This document shows, piece after piece, positions 1-13,350 of a DNA stretch of 64,000 nt (the first letter of the stretch is position 1; each line of letters opens with the position of its first letter). The DNA is taken from positions 186,001-250,000 of the forward strand of contig NC_046679.1 of assembly GCF_009870125.1 (NCBI RefSeq), given 5' to 3'. Made by a program: the position numbers and the translations under genes. The notes beneath the pieces are model-generated. The model was not told the origin of the DNA. It saw only the letters and a list, made by a program, of their open reading frames with translations, and did no database searches. The DNA is from Drosophila pseudoobscura (taxonomy: Eukaryota > Arthropoda > Insecta > Diptera > Drosophilidae).

Positions 1-1439
1 GCACTACCCCGACAGCCTGGTTGATCTGTTTGGGGCGGAGATTGCCCCTCAAGCAGATCGAGGGGAGCTGGCTTTTAAGCGGCTGGGCAGCCACCTGGTG
101 TCTGTGGAGAGGCTGGCCAAGACGAAGGTCCCGGTCCAGTGCCACCGATGCCAGCCAATTCATGCCCCTGCCTTTTCTCACACCCCTGCCACACCCACTG
201 TCCCCATGGTTGGGAAGGCCAATCGGCTGGGTCTTGTGGATGAGGTTCTTCACGAACGTGAAGTCGTGGCGGACGGCTCTGGTGCGGCCACCCGGGATGC
301 GTTGTCATTGGTAATGCCAACGGTATGTGTTGTTGGCCGAGCGGCTGCTGGTCCGGCCACCCAGGCGAGGATGTGTGATTGTTGGCGACCATAGCATGTT
401 TATCACTCTTTCTCAGAATCTGCTAATAGGCTTCGTTGCCTTTCTTGTTTTTCTTTAGAGAGGTTTTGGGTTACTGCGTCCGACTTTTGTTTAGTGCGTT
501 CCTCCCTTTTTGGAGACGCAGAAGTGTTGGGAGGGATTGGCTTTCCGTTTGTGTAGTTTGATATGGTTGCAGATTTAGCTGGATTTTGGTGCCGTGCATC
601 GTTTGGTGGAATGCCCTACGAAAACGCCAGCGCGCACCGCTGACGCCACAGCGACGGCGGCTGCAGCCGAGCTAAACAAACACCAACCACCGCAACTCCG
701 CACAAAAAGGCGCCAAACCCAAAAGGGAACGCCGAAACGACGTCACTCTCTCACGTCAAAACGGGAGAAACGGGTGAGGGAGAAGGCGGAGGATAGCGAT
801 CAAGCCAACGCCCAGGCGCGGCATGCCATGGAAGCCGACACAAGCCAACCAACAATCCCACGCACACACACACACAAACGCGACTTCGTCTGTGTAAAGT
901 GCGGTGGTTCATCCACTGCACCCAGCTAAATGCGAAAGTTGCGGCGGCTTCGTCTGTGTAAGGTGCGGTGGTTGGTCCACTGCACCCAGCCAACTACAAG
1001 CCCTACGCTGATGCTGATATGAGGATCAGATGGAGCCCGCTCCGAGGACAGGAACGGACTGAGGATCGCAAGCCATTGTAAATGTTAATGTTAAGTCTAG
1101 TGTTACCTTAACTTTCCTTACTCAAAATACTTGCATGAAAAAATACCGAATACCTACAACTAGTGTTGGCTTCCAATTGCTAAGCTAAAAACATTGCAAC
1201 TACATGTAAAATATGTTATGTATTATTTGAATTTACTACATATACAAATAAGTAGATGGCGTATAGGAGCGGTGGCGCTAGAGTTGCTCATGCATCTGCC
1301 TGGCCTCTGGATGTTGCCGGCTTTCACACGTTTTTCCCCAGCAACACCAATACCACCCCCCCCACATGCCCCTCCCTGTCTACAGCCAATGGTGCTGCCC
1401 CCTCAGCGTACTGCACACATACCACCAGTAGTGCTACCA

Positions 1440-1815
1440 GCGATTCCGGCGATCATGCCGGTCCTGGAGAAGCAGCAAAGGGATCCAAGGGTGGGAAGGT
1501 TCAGCACCAGGGTAGTAGGCAGGGAGGGCCTAAAAATACAGGCACGGGATAGGGCCACCCGGGATGCAATAGTGGAGATCCTGAGAGATGAGGAGGAGGG
1601 CTTCTATACTCATCAGAGTAAGGACGATAGAGGATTCCAAATCGTCATCAGTGGACTCCACTGCACTACCCCGACAGCCTGGTTGATCTGTTTGGGGCGG
1701 AGATTGCCCCTCAAGCAGATCGAGGGGAGCTGGCTTTTAAGCGGCTGGGCAGCCACCTGGTGTCTGTGGAGAGGCTGGCCAAGACGAAGGTCCCGGTCCA
1801 GTGCCACCGATGCCA
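1440..1815 (+). pseudogene. Gag fragment of a jockey-clade non-LTR retrotransposon, frameshifted, in each repeat unit
   Basis: One frame reads GLKIQARDRATRDAI, then FYTHQSKDDRGFQIVISGLH, the pattern of the gag region before the zinc knuckles in jockey-like elements. After GLH the similarity jumps to another frame (SLVDLFGAEIAP, then VERLAKTKVPVQCHRCQ), matching the segment that leads into the first CCHC knuckle. The intervening part of the domain is missing and the knuckle itself is lost after CHRCQ. Equivalent copies lie at 3102-3477, 4764-5139, 6426-6801 and 8088-8463, with a partial one at 1-153. The fragment cannot encode a working Gag. It was probably captured once and then amplified with the unit. 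The family assignment is by motif only. Confidence 0.7.
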
Positions 1816-4800
1816 GCCAATTCATGCCCCTGCCTTTTCTCACACCCCTGCCACACCCACTGTCCCCATGGTTGGGAAGGCCAATCGGCTGGGTCTTGTG
1901 GATGAGGTTCTTCACGAACGTGAAGTCGTGGCGGACGGCTCTGGTGCGGCCACCCGGGATGCGTTGTCATTGGTAATGCCAACGGTATGTGTTGTTGGCC
2001 GAGCGGCTGCTGGTCCGGCCACCCAGGCGAGGATGTGTGATTGTTGGCGACCATAGCATGTTTATCACTCTTTCTCAGAATCTGCTAATAGGCTTCGTTG
2101 CCTTTCTTGTTTTTCTTTAGAGAGGTTTTGGGTTACTGCGTCCGACTTTTGTTTAGTGCGTTCCTCCCTTTTTGGAGACGCAGAAGTGTTGGGAGGGATT
2201 GGCTTTCCGTTTGTGTAGTTTGATATGGTTGCAGATTTAGCTGGATTTTGGTGCCGTGCATCGTTTGGTGGAATGCCCTACGAAAACGCCAGCGCGCACC
2301 GCTGACGCCACAGCGACGGCGGCTGCAGCCGAGCTAAACAAACACCAACCACCGCAACTCCGCACAAAAAGGCGCCAAACCCAAAAGGGAACGCCGAAAC
2401 GACGTCACTCTCTCACGTCAAAACGGGAGAAACGGGTGAGGGAGAAGGCGGAGGATAGCGATCAAGCCAACGCCCAGGCGCGGCATGCCATGGAAGCCGA
2501 CACAAGCCAACCAACAATCCCACGCACACACACACACAAACGCGACTTCGTCTGTGTAAAGTGCGGTGGTTCATCCACTGCACCCAGCTAAATGCGAAAG
2601 TTGCGGCGGCTTCGTCTGTGTAAGGTGCGGTGGTTGGTCCACTGCACCCAGCCAACTACAAGCCCTACGCTGATGCTGATATGAGGATCAGATGGAGCCC
2701 GCTCCGAGGACAGGAACGGACTGAGGATCGCAAGCCATTGTAAATGTTAATGTTAAGTCTAGTGTTACCTTAACTTTCCTTACTCAAAATACTTGCATGA
2801 AAAAATACCGAATACCTACAACTAGTGTTGGCTTCCAATTGCTAAGCTAAAAACATTGCAACTACATGTAAAATATGTTATGTATTATTTGAATTTACTA
2901 CATATACAAATAAGTAGATGGCGTATAGGAGCGGTGGCGCTAGAGTTGCTCATGCATCTGCCTGGCCTCTGGATGTTGCCGGCTTTCACACGTTTTTCCC
3001 CAGCAACACCAATACCACCCCCCCCACATGCCCCTCCCTGTCTACAGCCAATGGTGCTGCCCCCTCAGCGTACTGCACACATACCACCAGTAGTGCTACC
3101 AGCGATTCCGGCGATCATGCCGGTCCTGGAGAAGCAGCAAAGGGATCCAAGGGTGGGAAGGTTCAGCACCAGGGTAGTAGGCAGGGAGGGCCTAAAAATA
3201 CAGGCACGGGATAGGGCCACCCGGGATGCAATAGTGGAGATCCTGAGAGATGAGGAGGAGGGCTTCTATACTCATCAGAGTAAGGACGATAGAGGATTCC
3301 AAATCGTCATCAGTGGACTCCACTGCACTACCCCGACAGCCTGGTTGATCTGTTTGGGGCGGAGATTGCCCCTCAAGCAGATCGAGGGGAGCTGGCTTTT
3401 AAGCGGCTGGGCAGCCACCTGGTGTCTGTGGAGAGGCTGGCCAAGACGAAGGTCCCGGTCCAGTGCCACCGATGCCAGCCAATTCATGCCCCTGCCTTTT
3501 CTCACACCCCTGCCACACCCACTGTCCCCATGGTTGGGAAGGCCAATCGGCTGGGTCTTGTGGATGAGGTTCTTCACGAACGTGAAGTCGTGGCGGACGG
3601 CTCTGGTGCGGCCACCCGGGATGCGTTGTCATTGGTAATGCCAACGGTATGTGTTGTTGGCCGAGCGGCTGCTGGTCCGGCCACCCAGGCGAGGATGTGT
3701 GATTGTTGGCGACCATAGCATGTTTATCACTCTTTCTCAGAATCTGCTAATAGGCTTCGTTGCCTTTCTTGTTTTTCTTTAGAGAGGTTTTGGGTTACTG
3801 CGTCCGACTTTTGTTTAGTGCGTTCCTCCCTTTTTGGAGACGCAGAAGTGTTGGGAGGGATTGGCTTTCCGTTTGTGTAGTTTGATATGGTTGCAGATTT
3901 AGCTGGATTTTGGTGCCGTGCATCGTTTGGTGGAATGCCCTACGAAAACGCCAGCGCGCACCGCTGACGCCACAGCGACGGCGGCTGCAGCCGAGCTAAA
4001 CAAACACCAACCACCGCAACTCCGCACAAAAAGGCGCCAAACCCAAAAGGGAACGCCGAAACGACGTCACTCTCTCACGTCAAAACGGGAGAAACGGGTG
4101 AGGGAGAAGGCGGAGGATAGCGATCAAGCCAACGCCCAGGCGCGGCATGCCATGGAAGCCGACACAAGCCAACCAACAATCCCACGCACACACACACACA
4201 AACGCGACTTCGTCTGTGTAAAGTGCGGTGGTTCATCCACTGCACCCAGCTAAATGCGAAAGTTGCGGCGGCTTCGTCTGTGTAAGGTGCGGTGGTTGGT
4301 CCACTGCACCCAGCCAACTACAAGCCCTACGCTGATGCTGATATGAGGATCAGATGGAGCCCGCTCCGAGGACAGGAACGGACTGAGGATCGCAAGCCAT
4401 TGTAAATGTTAATGTTAAGTCTAGTGTTACCTTAACTTTCCTTACTCAAAATACTTGCATGAAAAAATACCGAATACCTACAACTAGTGTTGGCTTCCAA
4501 TTGCTAAGCTAAAAACATTGCAACTACATGTAAAATATGTTATGTATTATTTGAATTTACTACATATACAAATAAGTAGATGGCGTATAGGAGCGGTGGC
4601 GCTAGAGTTGCTCATGCATCTGCCTGGCCTCTGGATGTTGCCGGCTTTCACACGTTTTTCCCCAGCAACACCAATACCACCCCCCCCACATGCCCCTCCC
4701 TGTCTACAGCCAATGGTGCTGCCCCCTCAGCGTACTGCACACATACCACCAGTAGTGCTACCAGCGATTCCGGCGATCATGCCGGTCCTGGAGAAGCAGC

Positions 4801-7800
4801 AAAGGGATCCAAGGGTGGGAAGGTTCAGCACCAGGGTAGTAGGCAGGGAGGGCCTAAAAATACAGGCACGGGATAGGGCCACCCGGGATGCAATAGTGGA
4901 GATCCTGAGAGATGAGGAGGAGGGCTTCTATACTCATCAGAGTAAGGACGATAGAGGATTCCAAATCGTCATCAGTGGACTCCACTGCACTACCCCGACA
5001 GCCTGGTTGATCTGTTTGGGGCGGAGATTGCCCCTCAAGCAGATCGAGGGGAGCTGGCTTTTAAGCGGCTGGGCAGCCACCTGGTGTCTGTGGAGAGGCT
5101 GGCCAAGACGAAGGTCCCGGTCCAGTGCCACCGATGCCAGCCAATTCATGCCCCTGCCTTTTCTCACACCCCTGCCACACCCACTGTCCCCATGGTTGGG
5201 AAGGCCAATCGGCTGGGTCTTGTGGATGAGGTTCTTCACGAACGTGAAGTCGTGGCGGACGGCTCTGGTGCGGCCACCCGGGATGCGTTGTCATTGGTAA
5301 TGCCAACGGTATGTGTTGTTGGCCGAGCGGCTGCTGGTCCGGCCACCCAGGCGAGGATGTGTGATTGTTGGCGACCATAGCATGTTTATCACTCTTTCTC
5401 AGAATCTGCTAATAGGCTTCGTTGCCTTTCTTGTTTTTCTTTAGAGAGGTTTTGGGTTACTGCGTCCGACTTTTGTTTAGTGCGTTCCTCCCTTTTTGGA
5501 GACGCAGAAGTGTTGGGAGGGATTGGCTTTCCGTTTGTGTAGTTTGATATGGTTGCAGATTTAGCTGGATTTTGGTGCCGTGCATCGTTTGGTGGAATGC
5601 CCTACGAAAACGCCAGCGCGCACCGCTGACGCCACAGCGACGGCGGCTGCAGCCGAGCTAAACAAACACCAACCACCGCAACTCCGCACAAAAAGGCGCC
5701 AAACCCAAAAGGGAACGCCGAAACGACGTCACTCTCTCACGTCAAAACGGGAGAAACGGGTGAGGGAGAAGGCGGAGGATAGCGATCAAGCCAACGCCCA
5801 GGCGCGGCATGCCATGGAAGCCGACACAAGCCAACCAACAATCCCACGCACACACACACACAAACGCGACTTCGTCTGTGTAAAGTGCGGTGGTTCATCC
5901 ACTGCACCCAGCTAAATGCGAAAGTTGCGGCGGCTTCGTCTGTGTAAGGTGCGGTGGTTGGTCCACTGCACCCAGCCAACTACAAGCCCTACGCTGATGC
6001 TGATATGAGGATCAGATGGAGCCCGCTCCGAGGACAGGAACGGACTGAGGATCGCAAGCCATTGTAAATGTTAATGTTAAGTCTAGTGTTACCTTAACTT
6101 TCCTTACTCAAAATACTTGCATGAAAAAATACCGAATACCTACAACTAGTGTTGGCTTCCAATTGCTAAGCTAAAAACATTGCAACTACATGTAAAATAT
6201 GTTATGTATTATTTGAATTTACTACATATACAAATAAGTAGATGGCGTATAGGAGCGGTGGCGCTAGAGTTGCTCATGCATCTGCCTGGCCTCTGGATGT
6301 TGCCGGCTTTCACACGTTTTTCCCCAGCAACACCAATACCACCCCCCCCACATGCCCCTCCCTGTCTACAGCCAATGGTGCTGCCCCCTCAGCGTACTGC
6401 ACACATACCACCAGTAGTGCTACCAGCGATTCCGGCGATCATGCCGGTCCTGGAGAAGCAGCAAAGGGATCCAAGGGTGGGAAGGTTCAGCACCAGGGTA
6501 GTAGGCAGGGAGGGCCTAAAAATACAGGCACGGGATAGGGCCACCCGGGATGCAATAGTGGAGATCCTGAGAGATGAGGAGGAGGGCTTCTATACTCATC
6601 AGAGTAAGGACGATAGAGGATTCCAAATCGTCATCAGTGGACTCCACTGCACTACCCCGACAGCCTGGTTGATCTGTTTGGGGCGGAGATTGCCCCTCAA
6701 GCAGATCGAGGGGAGCTGGCTTTTAAGCGGCTGGGCAGCCACCTGGTGTCTGTGGAGAGGCTGGCCAAGACGAAGGTCCCGGTCCAGTGCCACCGATGCC
6801 AGCCAATTCATGCCCCTGCCTTTTCTCACACCCCTGCCACACCCACTGTCCCCATGGTTGGGAAGGCCAATCGGCTGGGTCTTGTGGATGAGGTTCTTCA
6901 CGAACGTGAAGTCGTGGCGGACGGCTCTGGTGCGGCCACCCGGGATGCGTTGTCATTGGTAATGCCAACGGTATGTGTTGTTGGCCGAGCGGCTGCTGGT
7001 CCGGCCACCCAGGCGAGGATGTGTGATTGTTGGCGACCATAGCATGTTTATCACTCTTTCTCAGAATCTGCTAATAGGCTTCGTTGCCTTTCTTGTTTTT
7101 CTTTAGAGAGGTTTTGGGTTACTGCGTCCGACTTTTGTTTAGTGCGTTCCTCCCTTTTTGGAGACGCAGAAGTGTTGGGAGGGATTGGCTTTCCGTTTGT
7201 GTAGTTTGATATGGTTGCAGATTTAGCTGGATTTTGGTGCCGTGCATCGTTTGGTGGAATGCCCTACGAAAACGCCAGCGCGCACCGCTGACGCCACAGC
7301 GACGGCGGCTGCAGCCGAGCTAAACAAACACCAACCACCGCAACTCCGCACAAAAAGGCGCCAAACCCAAAAGGGAACGCCGAAACGACGTCACTCTCTC
7401 ACGTCAAAACGGGAGAAACGGGTGAGGGAGAAGGCGGAGGATAGCGATCAAGCCAACGCCCAGGCGCGGCATGCCATGGAAGCCGACACAAGCCAACCAA
7501 CAATCCCACGCACACACACACACAAACGCGACTTCGTCTGTGTAAAGTGCGGTGGTTCATCCACTGCACCCAGCTAAATGCGAAAGTTGCGGCGGCTTCG
7601 TCTGTGTAAGGTGCGGTGGTTGGTCCACTGCACCCAGCCAACTACAAGCCCTACGCTGATGCTGATATGAGGATCAGATGGAGCCCGCTCCGAGGACAGG
7701 AACGGACTGAGGATCGCAAGCCATTGTAAATGTTAATGTTAAGTCTAGTGTTACCTTAACTTTCCTTACTCAAAATACTTGCATGAAAAAATACCGAATA

Positions 7801-8310
7801 CCTACAACTAGTGTTGGCTTCCAATTGCTAAGCTAAAAACATTGCAACTACATGTAAAATATGTTATGTATTATTTGAATTTACTACATATACAAATAAG
7901 TAGATGGCGTATAGGAGCGGTGGCGCTAGAGTTGCTCATGCATCTGCCTGGCCTCTGGATGTTGCCGGCTTTCACACGTTTTTCCCCAGCAACACCAATA
8001 CCACCCCCCCCACATGCCCCTCCCTGTCTACAGCCAATGGTGCTGCCCCCTCAGCGTACTGCACACATACCACCAGTAGTGCTACCAGCGATTCCGGCGA
8101 TCATGCCGGTCCTGGAGAAGCAGCAAAGGGATCCAAGGGTGGGAAGGTTCAGCACCAGGGTAGTAGGCAGGGAGGGCCTAAAAATACAGGCACGGGATAG
8201 GGCCACCCGGGATGCAATAGTGGAGATCCTGAGAGATGAGGAGGAGGGCTTCTATACTCATCAGAGTAAGGACGATAGAGGATTCCAAATCGTCATCAGT
8301 GGACTCCACT

Positions 8311-9596
8311 GCACTACCCCGACAGCCTGGTTGATCTGTTTGGGGCGGAGATTGCCCCTCAAGCAGATCGAGGGGAGCTGGCTTTTAAGCGGCTGGGCAG
8401 CCACCTGGTGTCTGTGGAGAGGCTGGCCAAGACGAAGGTCCCGGTCCAGTGCCACCGATGCCAGCCAATTCATGCCCCTGCCTTTTCTCACACCCCTGCC
8501 ACACCCACTGTCCCCATGGTTGGGAAGGCCAATCGGCTGGGTCTTGTGGATGAGGTTCTTCACGAACGTGAAGTCGTGGCGGACGGCTCTGGTGCGGCCA
8601 CCCGGGATGCGTTGTCATTGGTAATGCCAACGGTATGTGTTGTTGGCCGAGCGGCTGCTGGTCCGGCCACCCAGGCGAGGATGTGTGATTGTTGGCGACC
8701 ATAGCATGTTTATCACTCTTTCTCAGAATCTGCTAATAGGCTTCGTTGCCTTTCTTGTTTTTCTTTAGAGAGGTTTTGGGTTACTGCGTCCGACTTTTGT
8801 TTAGTGCGTTCCTCCCTTTTTGGAGACGCAGAAGTGTTGGGAGGGATTGGCTTTCCGTTTGTGTAGTTTGATATGGTTGCAGATTTAGCTGGATTTTGGT
8901 GCCGTGCATCGTTTGGTGGAATGCCCTACGAAAACGCCAGCGCGCACCGCTGACGCCACAGCGACGGCGGCTGCAGCCGAGCTAAACAAACACCAACCAC
9001 CGCAACTCCGCACAAAAAGGCGCCAAACCCAAAAGGGAACGCCGAAACGACGTCACTCTCTCACGTCAAAACGGGAGAAACGGGTGAGGGAGAAGGCGGA
9101 GGATAGCGATCAAGCCAACGCCCAGGCGCGGCATGCCATGGAAGCCGACACAAGCCAACCAACAATCCCACGCACACACACACACAAACGCGACTTCGTC
9201 TGTGTAAATGCGAAAGTTGCGGCGGTTTAACAACTTCTGTCAACGCGGCTTCGTCTGTGTAAGGTGCGGTGGTTGGTCCACTGCACCCAGCCAACTACAA
9301 GCCCTACGCTGATGCTGATATGAGGATCAGATGGAGCCCGCTCCGAGGACAGGAACGGACTGAGAATCGCAATCCATTGTAAAAGAGACCACATGTTAAT
9401 GTTAAGTCTAGTGTTACCTTAACTTTCCTTACTCAAAATACTTGCATGAAAAAATACCGAATACCTACAACTAGTGTTGCCTTCCAATTGCTAAGCTAAA
9501 AACATTGCAACTACATGTAAAATATGGCATGTATTATTTGAATTTACTACATATACAAATAAGTAGATGGCGTATAGGAGCGGTGGCGCTAGAGTT
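8311..9596. repeat. Diverged terminal copy of the 1,662-bp repeat
   Basis: This copy follows the consensus until about 9207, then differs. The first of the two internal 45-bp duplicates is replaced by a short unrelated sequence (about 9208-9246). There is a small insertion before the AT-rich part (about 9381-9392), and several substitutions follow (for example near 9365, 9376, 9480 and 9526). Similarity ends at about 9596, after the GGCGCTAGAGTT motif. Greater divergence at the edge is expected for arrays homogenised by unequal exchange. Confidence 0.9.
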
Positions 9597-9682
9597 CTTC
9601 ATGTGGCGCCAAATGTTTAATGTAAAAACTGTTAAAGATAAAAGTACCGTCTGTAAGGCAACACAATAGCCCTTACAAAACA

Positions 9683-9846
9683 CATGTTAATGTTAAGTCC
9701 TAGTGTTGCCTAACCTTTTTCACTCAAAATGCTTACATGGAAAAATACCAAATACCTACCATTACTGTAACTACTGTTACCTTCCCATTTTTCAATTAAA
9801 AATATTGCAACTACATGTAAATGTAAAATAAGCAGTTGGCGCCAAA
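9683..9846. repeat. Decayed partial copy of the AT-rich end of the array unit
   Basis: The sequence from ACATGTTAATGTTAAG to the ACTACATGTAAA region is an imperfect copy of 9391-9530, with substitutions and small indels. It is followed by TGGCGCCAAA (9837-9846), the same word found at 9604-9613, 233 bp upstream. It looks like an old edge repeat that is no longer homogenised with the main array. Confidence 0.75.
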
Positions 9847-12800
9847 AATTTTTGTAAAATATGCTAATTTAACAGAATAAATGCAAATAAAACGGGTATT
9901 TCTTCTTGACGGGCTCACTCCCCCTGCTAATGCAAGGTGTGAAGCGAACTGGTCTGCTTCAAGAAGTTAGTTTGCCTAGTTAGTTCGCAAGACGAACACA
10001 ACTCAAAAAGGATGATTCATTTAACTAGAGTTTCGTGTCATGACTTGCGGTTTCAATCAATCCCTATTTTCAAACCCTTGCGTATAGTAAGAATAATTTT
10101 TGACCCCATACATATCTATGTATGTACATATATATACTCTTGATGAAAATGTCGAGCTGATATGGTCGACGTTGGCTTGCCCGTCTCTTTGTATGCATTT
10201 ACACTGTACATTTTACAGACACATACATATGTATGTACATAAAACTGAATTTGTAAGAATTCGGTAGTTGTTAAGAAATAAGCATGGTGTGGGTTTCAAA
10301 GAAACTTTATCTCTAGCAATGTGTTTTTTTTTTGCTTTGTCACTGTTTATATTTTTTCGTATGTACATATGTACATGTGCGTAGAGATGAAAGTATATAT
10401 AAAACAATGTGAGCCAGTATTTATAAATAGAATTTTGCATGGTTGCAGCTCTTAGCTCAGAAAAAGGAAGAAAGTAAACAATCTTGGGTCGGAGCCAGCG
10501 ACACGCTGATAACAAACTATGTTGTTTACTAATAAATAAGGGATGGGATCTAAGCCGTGGATGTGATGAAGAGGAGGGAGTGCAAGACGACTTTTTATTA
10601 AAGAAGTAAACACTGCTGTGGTTATTGATAAGAATGTGAAAAGTATACAACAGTTTCTCTAATGATTTCCAGACATGTTTTTGAATGAATGCAACGGATT
10701 GTCGCCTATGTAAATAGTTTATTACTCGTATTAAGATTCAAATACATATTCGATTATATATACATATGTATATTCTTAATTAAAATCAGTAGCCGAGACG
10801 ATATACATATGTCCATGTATGTCGATCCGTCTGCCCGTCTTGATGACCGCCTAGATCTTAGCGTTTTCAGAGCTCTAGCAAACCAAATTTTGTTTACAGA
10901 TTTATGAGATATCACTCTTTTACAAATGTATTTAAAAATTAAAAAAGGTAAAATTTTTGTAACCATTTCCAGAATTAATTATTATATATTGATTTAATAT
11001 ATTTTTCACTACTTACACTCCGAAATTTGTGTAACGATAAAATTTACCTTCAGAAAAAAAAAATTACTTCTAGGATTAAAAACTCCAAAGCGCCCTATCT
11101 TAGCTGGCAATAAAAATTACAAGCCCCATGCAGTTGGCCTGAATAGCAGCAGCACAATCCTTATTGCTCCAAGTTTCATCTCACGCCTGGTCAGGTTAGC
11201 GCAACGAGATCCGCAGCTTCATCCATTTATGCCGCACATTGTCAGCATGCGAATAAACATACAAGTGCAATTTCTTCCTGCTTCTCTATCTGTGTGATAC
11301 ACCGCCTCTTCTAACTGGTATTTCTGGATTGACATTTAAACGGTTCTTTTGCGCACAACTGGATACAGTAACTGAAGACTAGCGCCTCTGCGATGCAGCA
11401 TTAAAATGAGCACACTGACTTGTACGGCCTCTAGCCACAACGCGATCAAACAAACCATCTGACTGCAATTGCTTTTTATGTTATTATTTATATCTGTGCT
11501 CAGATGTCTTTACTCAACATAGATAACACACGAAATGAGTTTGAAATCACAACAAACAGATTTTTATATTTATATATGAATTACAAACTTACTTCAACAA
11601 TACATTATTAAATCTTTAACTTTATTAGCTTGTAATTAAAATTGATGCAATAAATTGCCTTTACAGAAAGATAAACGAAATCGAAAGTTGAGCGCAATTT
11701 GCTACTCCTATTCAAATCCCCTTTATTTAAAAGTTTACTACTTTAAAACACTCTTAGTTGTCGTGGAGTTTTCAAAAATTTTCAAATTTACATATCATAG
11801 ATCAATATTTATATAAAATATACAGAAGTTGGATGATCTTGTTAGTCCTTTTTTTTAGAAAGTTCTAAGGAAACAGCACCGCGGAATACACGAATTGCTC
11901 TTTCTGGTTCTTCTCATTTGTAGGAAAGTGCAAACAGTTATATTTACTTTATTTGAGACCTGAAATCTTGAATTTGCATCCCATTCGGTAATTATTTTCA
12001 TTATGCTCAAAAACGTTAGTAACAAAGCTTATGTTATGATAACCAAACACAATCGTTTTTTTTTTTTTAAATGTAGAAGAGTAGTCGAGTAAATTGTTTG
12101 TTGGCGATTCTCTCATGGTAAAATAAGAGAATATTCGGAAAGAGATTTTACTCTTCGAAACCGGGCAAGACACTGGCACTGAGCAGAAAGAGGCATGACG
12201 CGCTCTTTATTCAAACAAAGAATTTATACTCTAAAACTCTCCACGCTGAGAGAGCTACTTACAGTCAAGCCCACTGCGCGTCCATTGACCGTTCGCCTTG
12301 ACCGGTTGCCGGTAGAAAATCAGCTTAAATGCTCTTTCTTTATACTTACATATAAGGGCAAAAGCATCCAAACGAGCTGAACTAAAACTTGGTCAAAGAC
12401 TTGCAGAAATGCAGTTAAAAAATATTTTTCTTTAACTTTAAAAAAATATTTTCTCAACTCTTAACCTGAAGGTAATGAACATATTTGTACCTATGAACAA
12501 TATGTGGCTCACTCATATTAGCTAGTCAAATTTATGTTCTGTTCGGAGTCAAATTCGAGCTCTTCTTATATCGTGAATATAATAAAACCATATAATTAAG
12601 TGCATATATTTTATGTTACTTTTCTTAGTGCGCTCAGCTGTAATGATCAAGGACGTCAAAACATTGGCCGAACAAAATTGAAGGTAGTCTTTACATGTTC
12701 TTCCTCTATTCCATAATATCAAGCATGTCTTTTTAAATTCATAGATATAGGACGGAACATATGTAGATAAGCCTATATATACATATGAACATAGGTATAT

Positions 12801-13350
12801 ACATAGGTACCTTTTGATGATACCGAACTATATACATAGCTAAATAAAAGATTTTACCTCGCAAAGGTGTCAGTGGCGTTGATGCATGCAGCTTGAAGTT
12901 AAGAAGAAACTGTTGAAATGCGGCTACTATAAGCCTCACGTTGGGTACTTTTAAGAAACAACGATTACATTATCTAACACTAAAATCTGTCCCACCAGAT
13001 GACGTATGTATGCCAATAAATGTTCTGCCGCAGTTCTGTTTACTGCACACTATAAGAGTAGATCTACGTTACTAACGCCGTAATTAAATGCCTATGGCCA
13101 CTTTAATTACTCGTTGTTCTGGTGAAAGATACTTATTCCAAGTCATTAGTCTGCTACTAATGTAATGTATGCAATGCCAACAAAAGTGTTGACGTTCGGC
13201 TGGACTCAACAGAGTAAAGTTTTCATACATATGTATGTATGTATGTATATCGTCCACGCTCATGACGCCGTCTTTCTGTTGCGCTCTGTATATAATTTTG
13301 TTTGCTTTTTAATGGTCTAACTGTCTGTCTTGTCATTTCACCTATTGAAG
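9847..13350. other. AT-rich intergenic DNA, no gene recognised
   Basis: Stop codons are dense on both strands. Short open frames at about 10.2-10.9 kb have no domain or coding-like composition. CATACATATGTATGTA-type palindromic microsatellites recur (about 10105-10130, 10220-10240, 10360-10375 and 13225-13250). No tRNA or rRNA was seen. Confidence 0.6.

Larger units (their letters stand above)
1..9596. repeat. Tandem array of a 1,662-bp unit, about 5.8 copies
   Basis: Head-to-tail direct repeats with units at 1-1662, 1663-3324, 3325-4986, 4987-6648, 6649-8310 and a partial, diverged sixth at 8311-9596. Every open frame in the first five units recurs at exactly 1,662-bp spacing with the same translation, so they are (nearly) identical. 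Each unit contains, in order, a retrotransposon gag fragment, a GC-rich segment with a short CA run, an internal 45-bp duplication and an AT-rich segment of about 200 bp. The array runs off the left edge of the window, so its true length is unknown. The near-identity indicates recent amplification or ongoing homogenisation; an assembly artefact is the alternative. Confidence 0.97.

Noticed and set aside
594-929. 111-codon open frame repeated in each array unit
   Set aside because: Ala/Thr/Lys/Arg-rich low complexity with no domain. Identical repetition comes from the array and there is no sign of codon selection, so it is not called as a gene.
1194-1976. 260-codon open frame spanning most of the gag fragment
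   Set aside because: Only the middle part resembles gag, and the similarity then moves to another frame. The long frame is partly a chance extension.
10213-10650. 145-codon minus-strand open frame
   Set aside because: Low-complexity composition from microsatellite and AT-rich DNA, with no motif.
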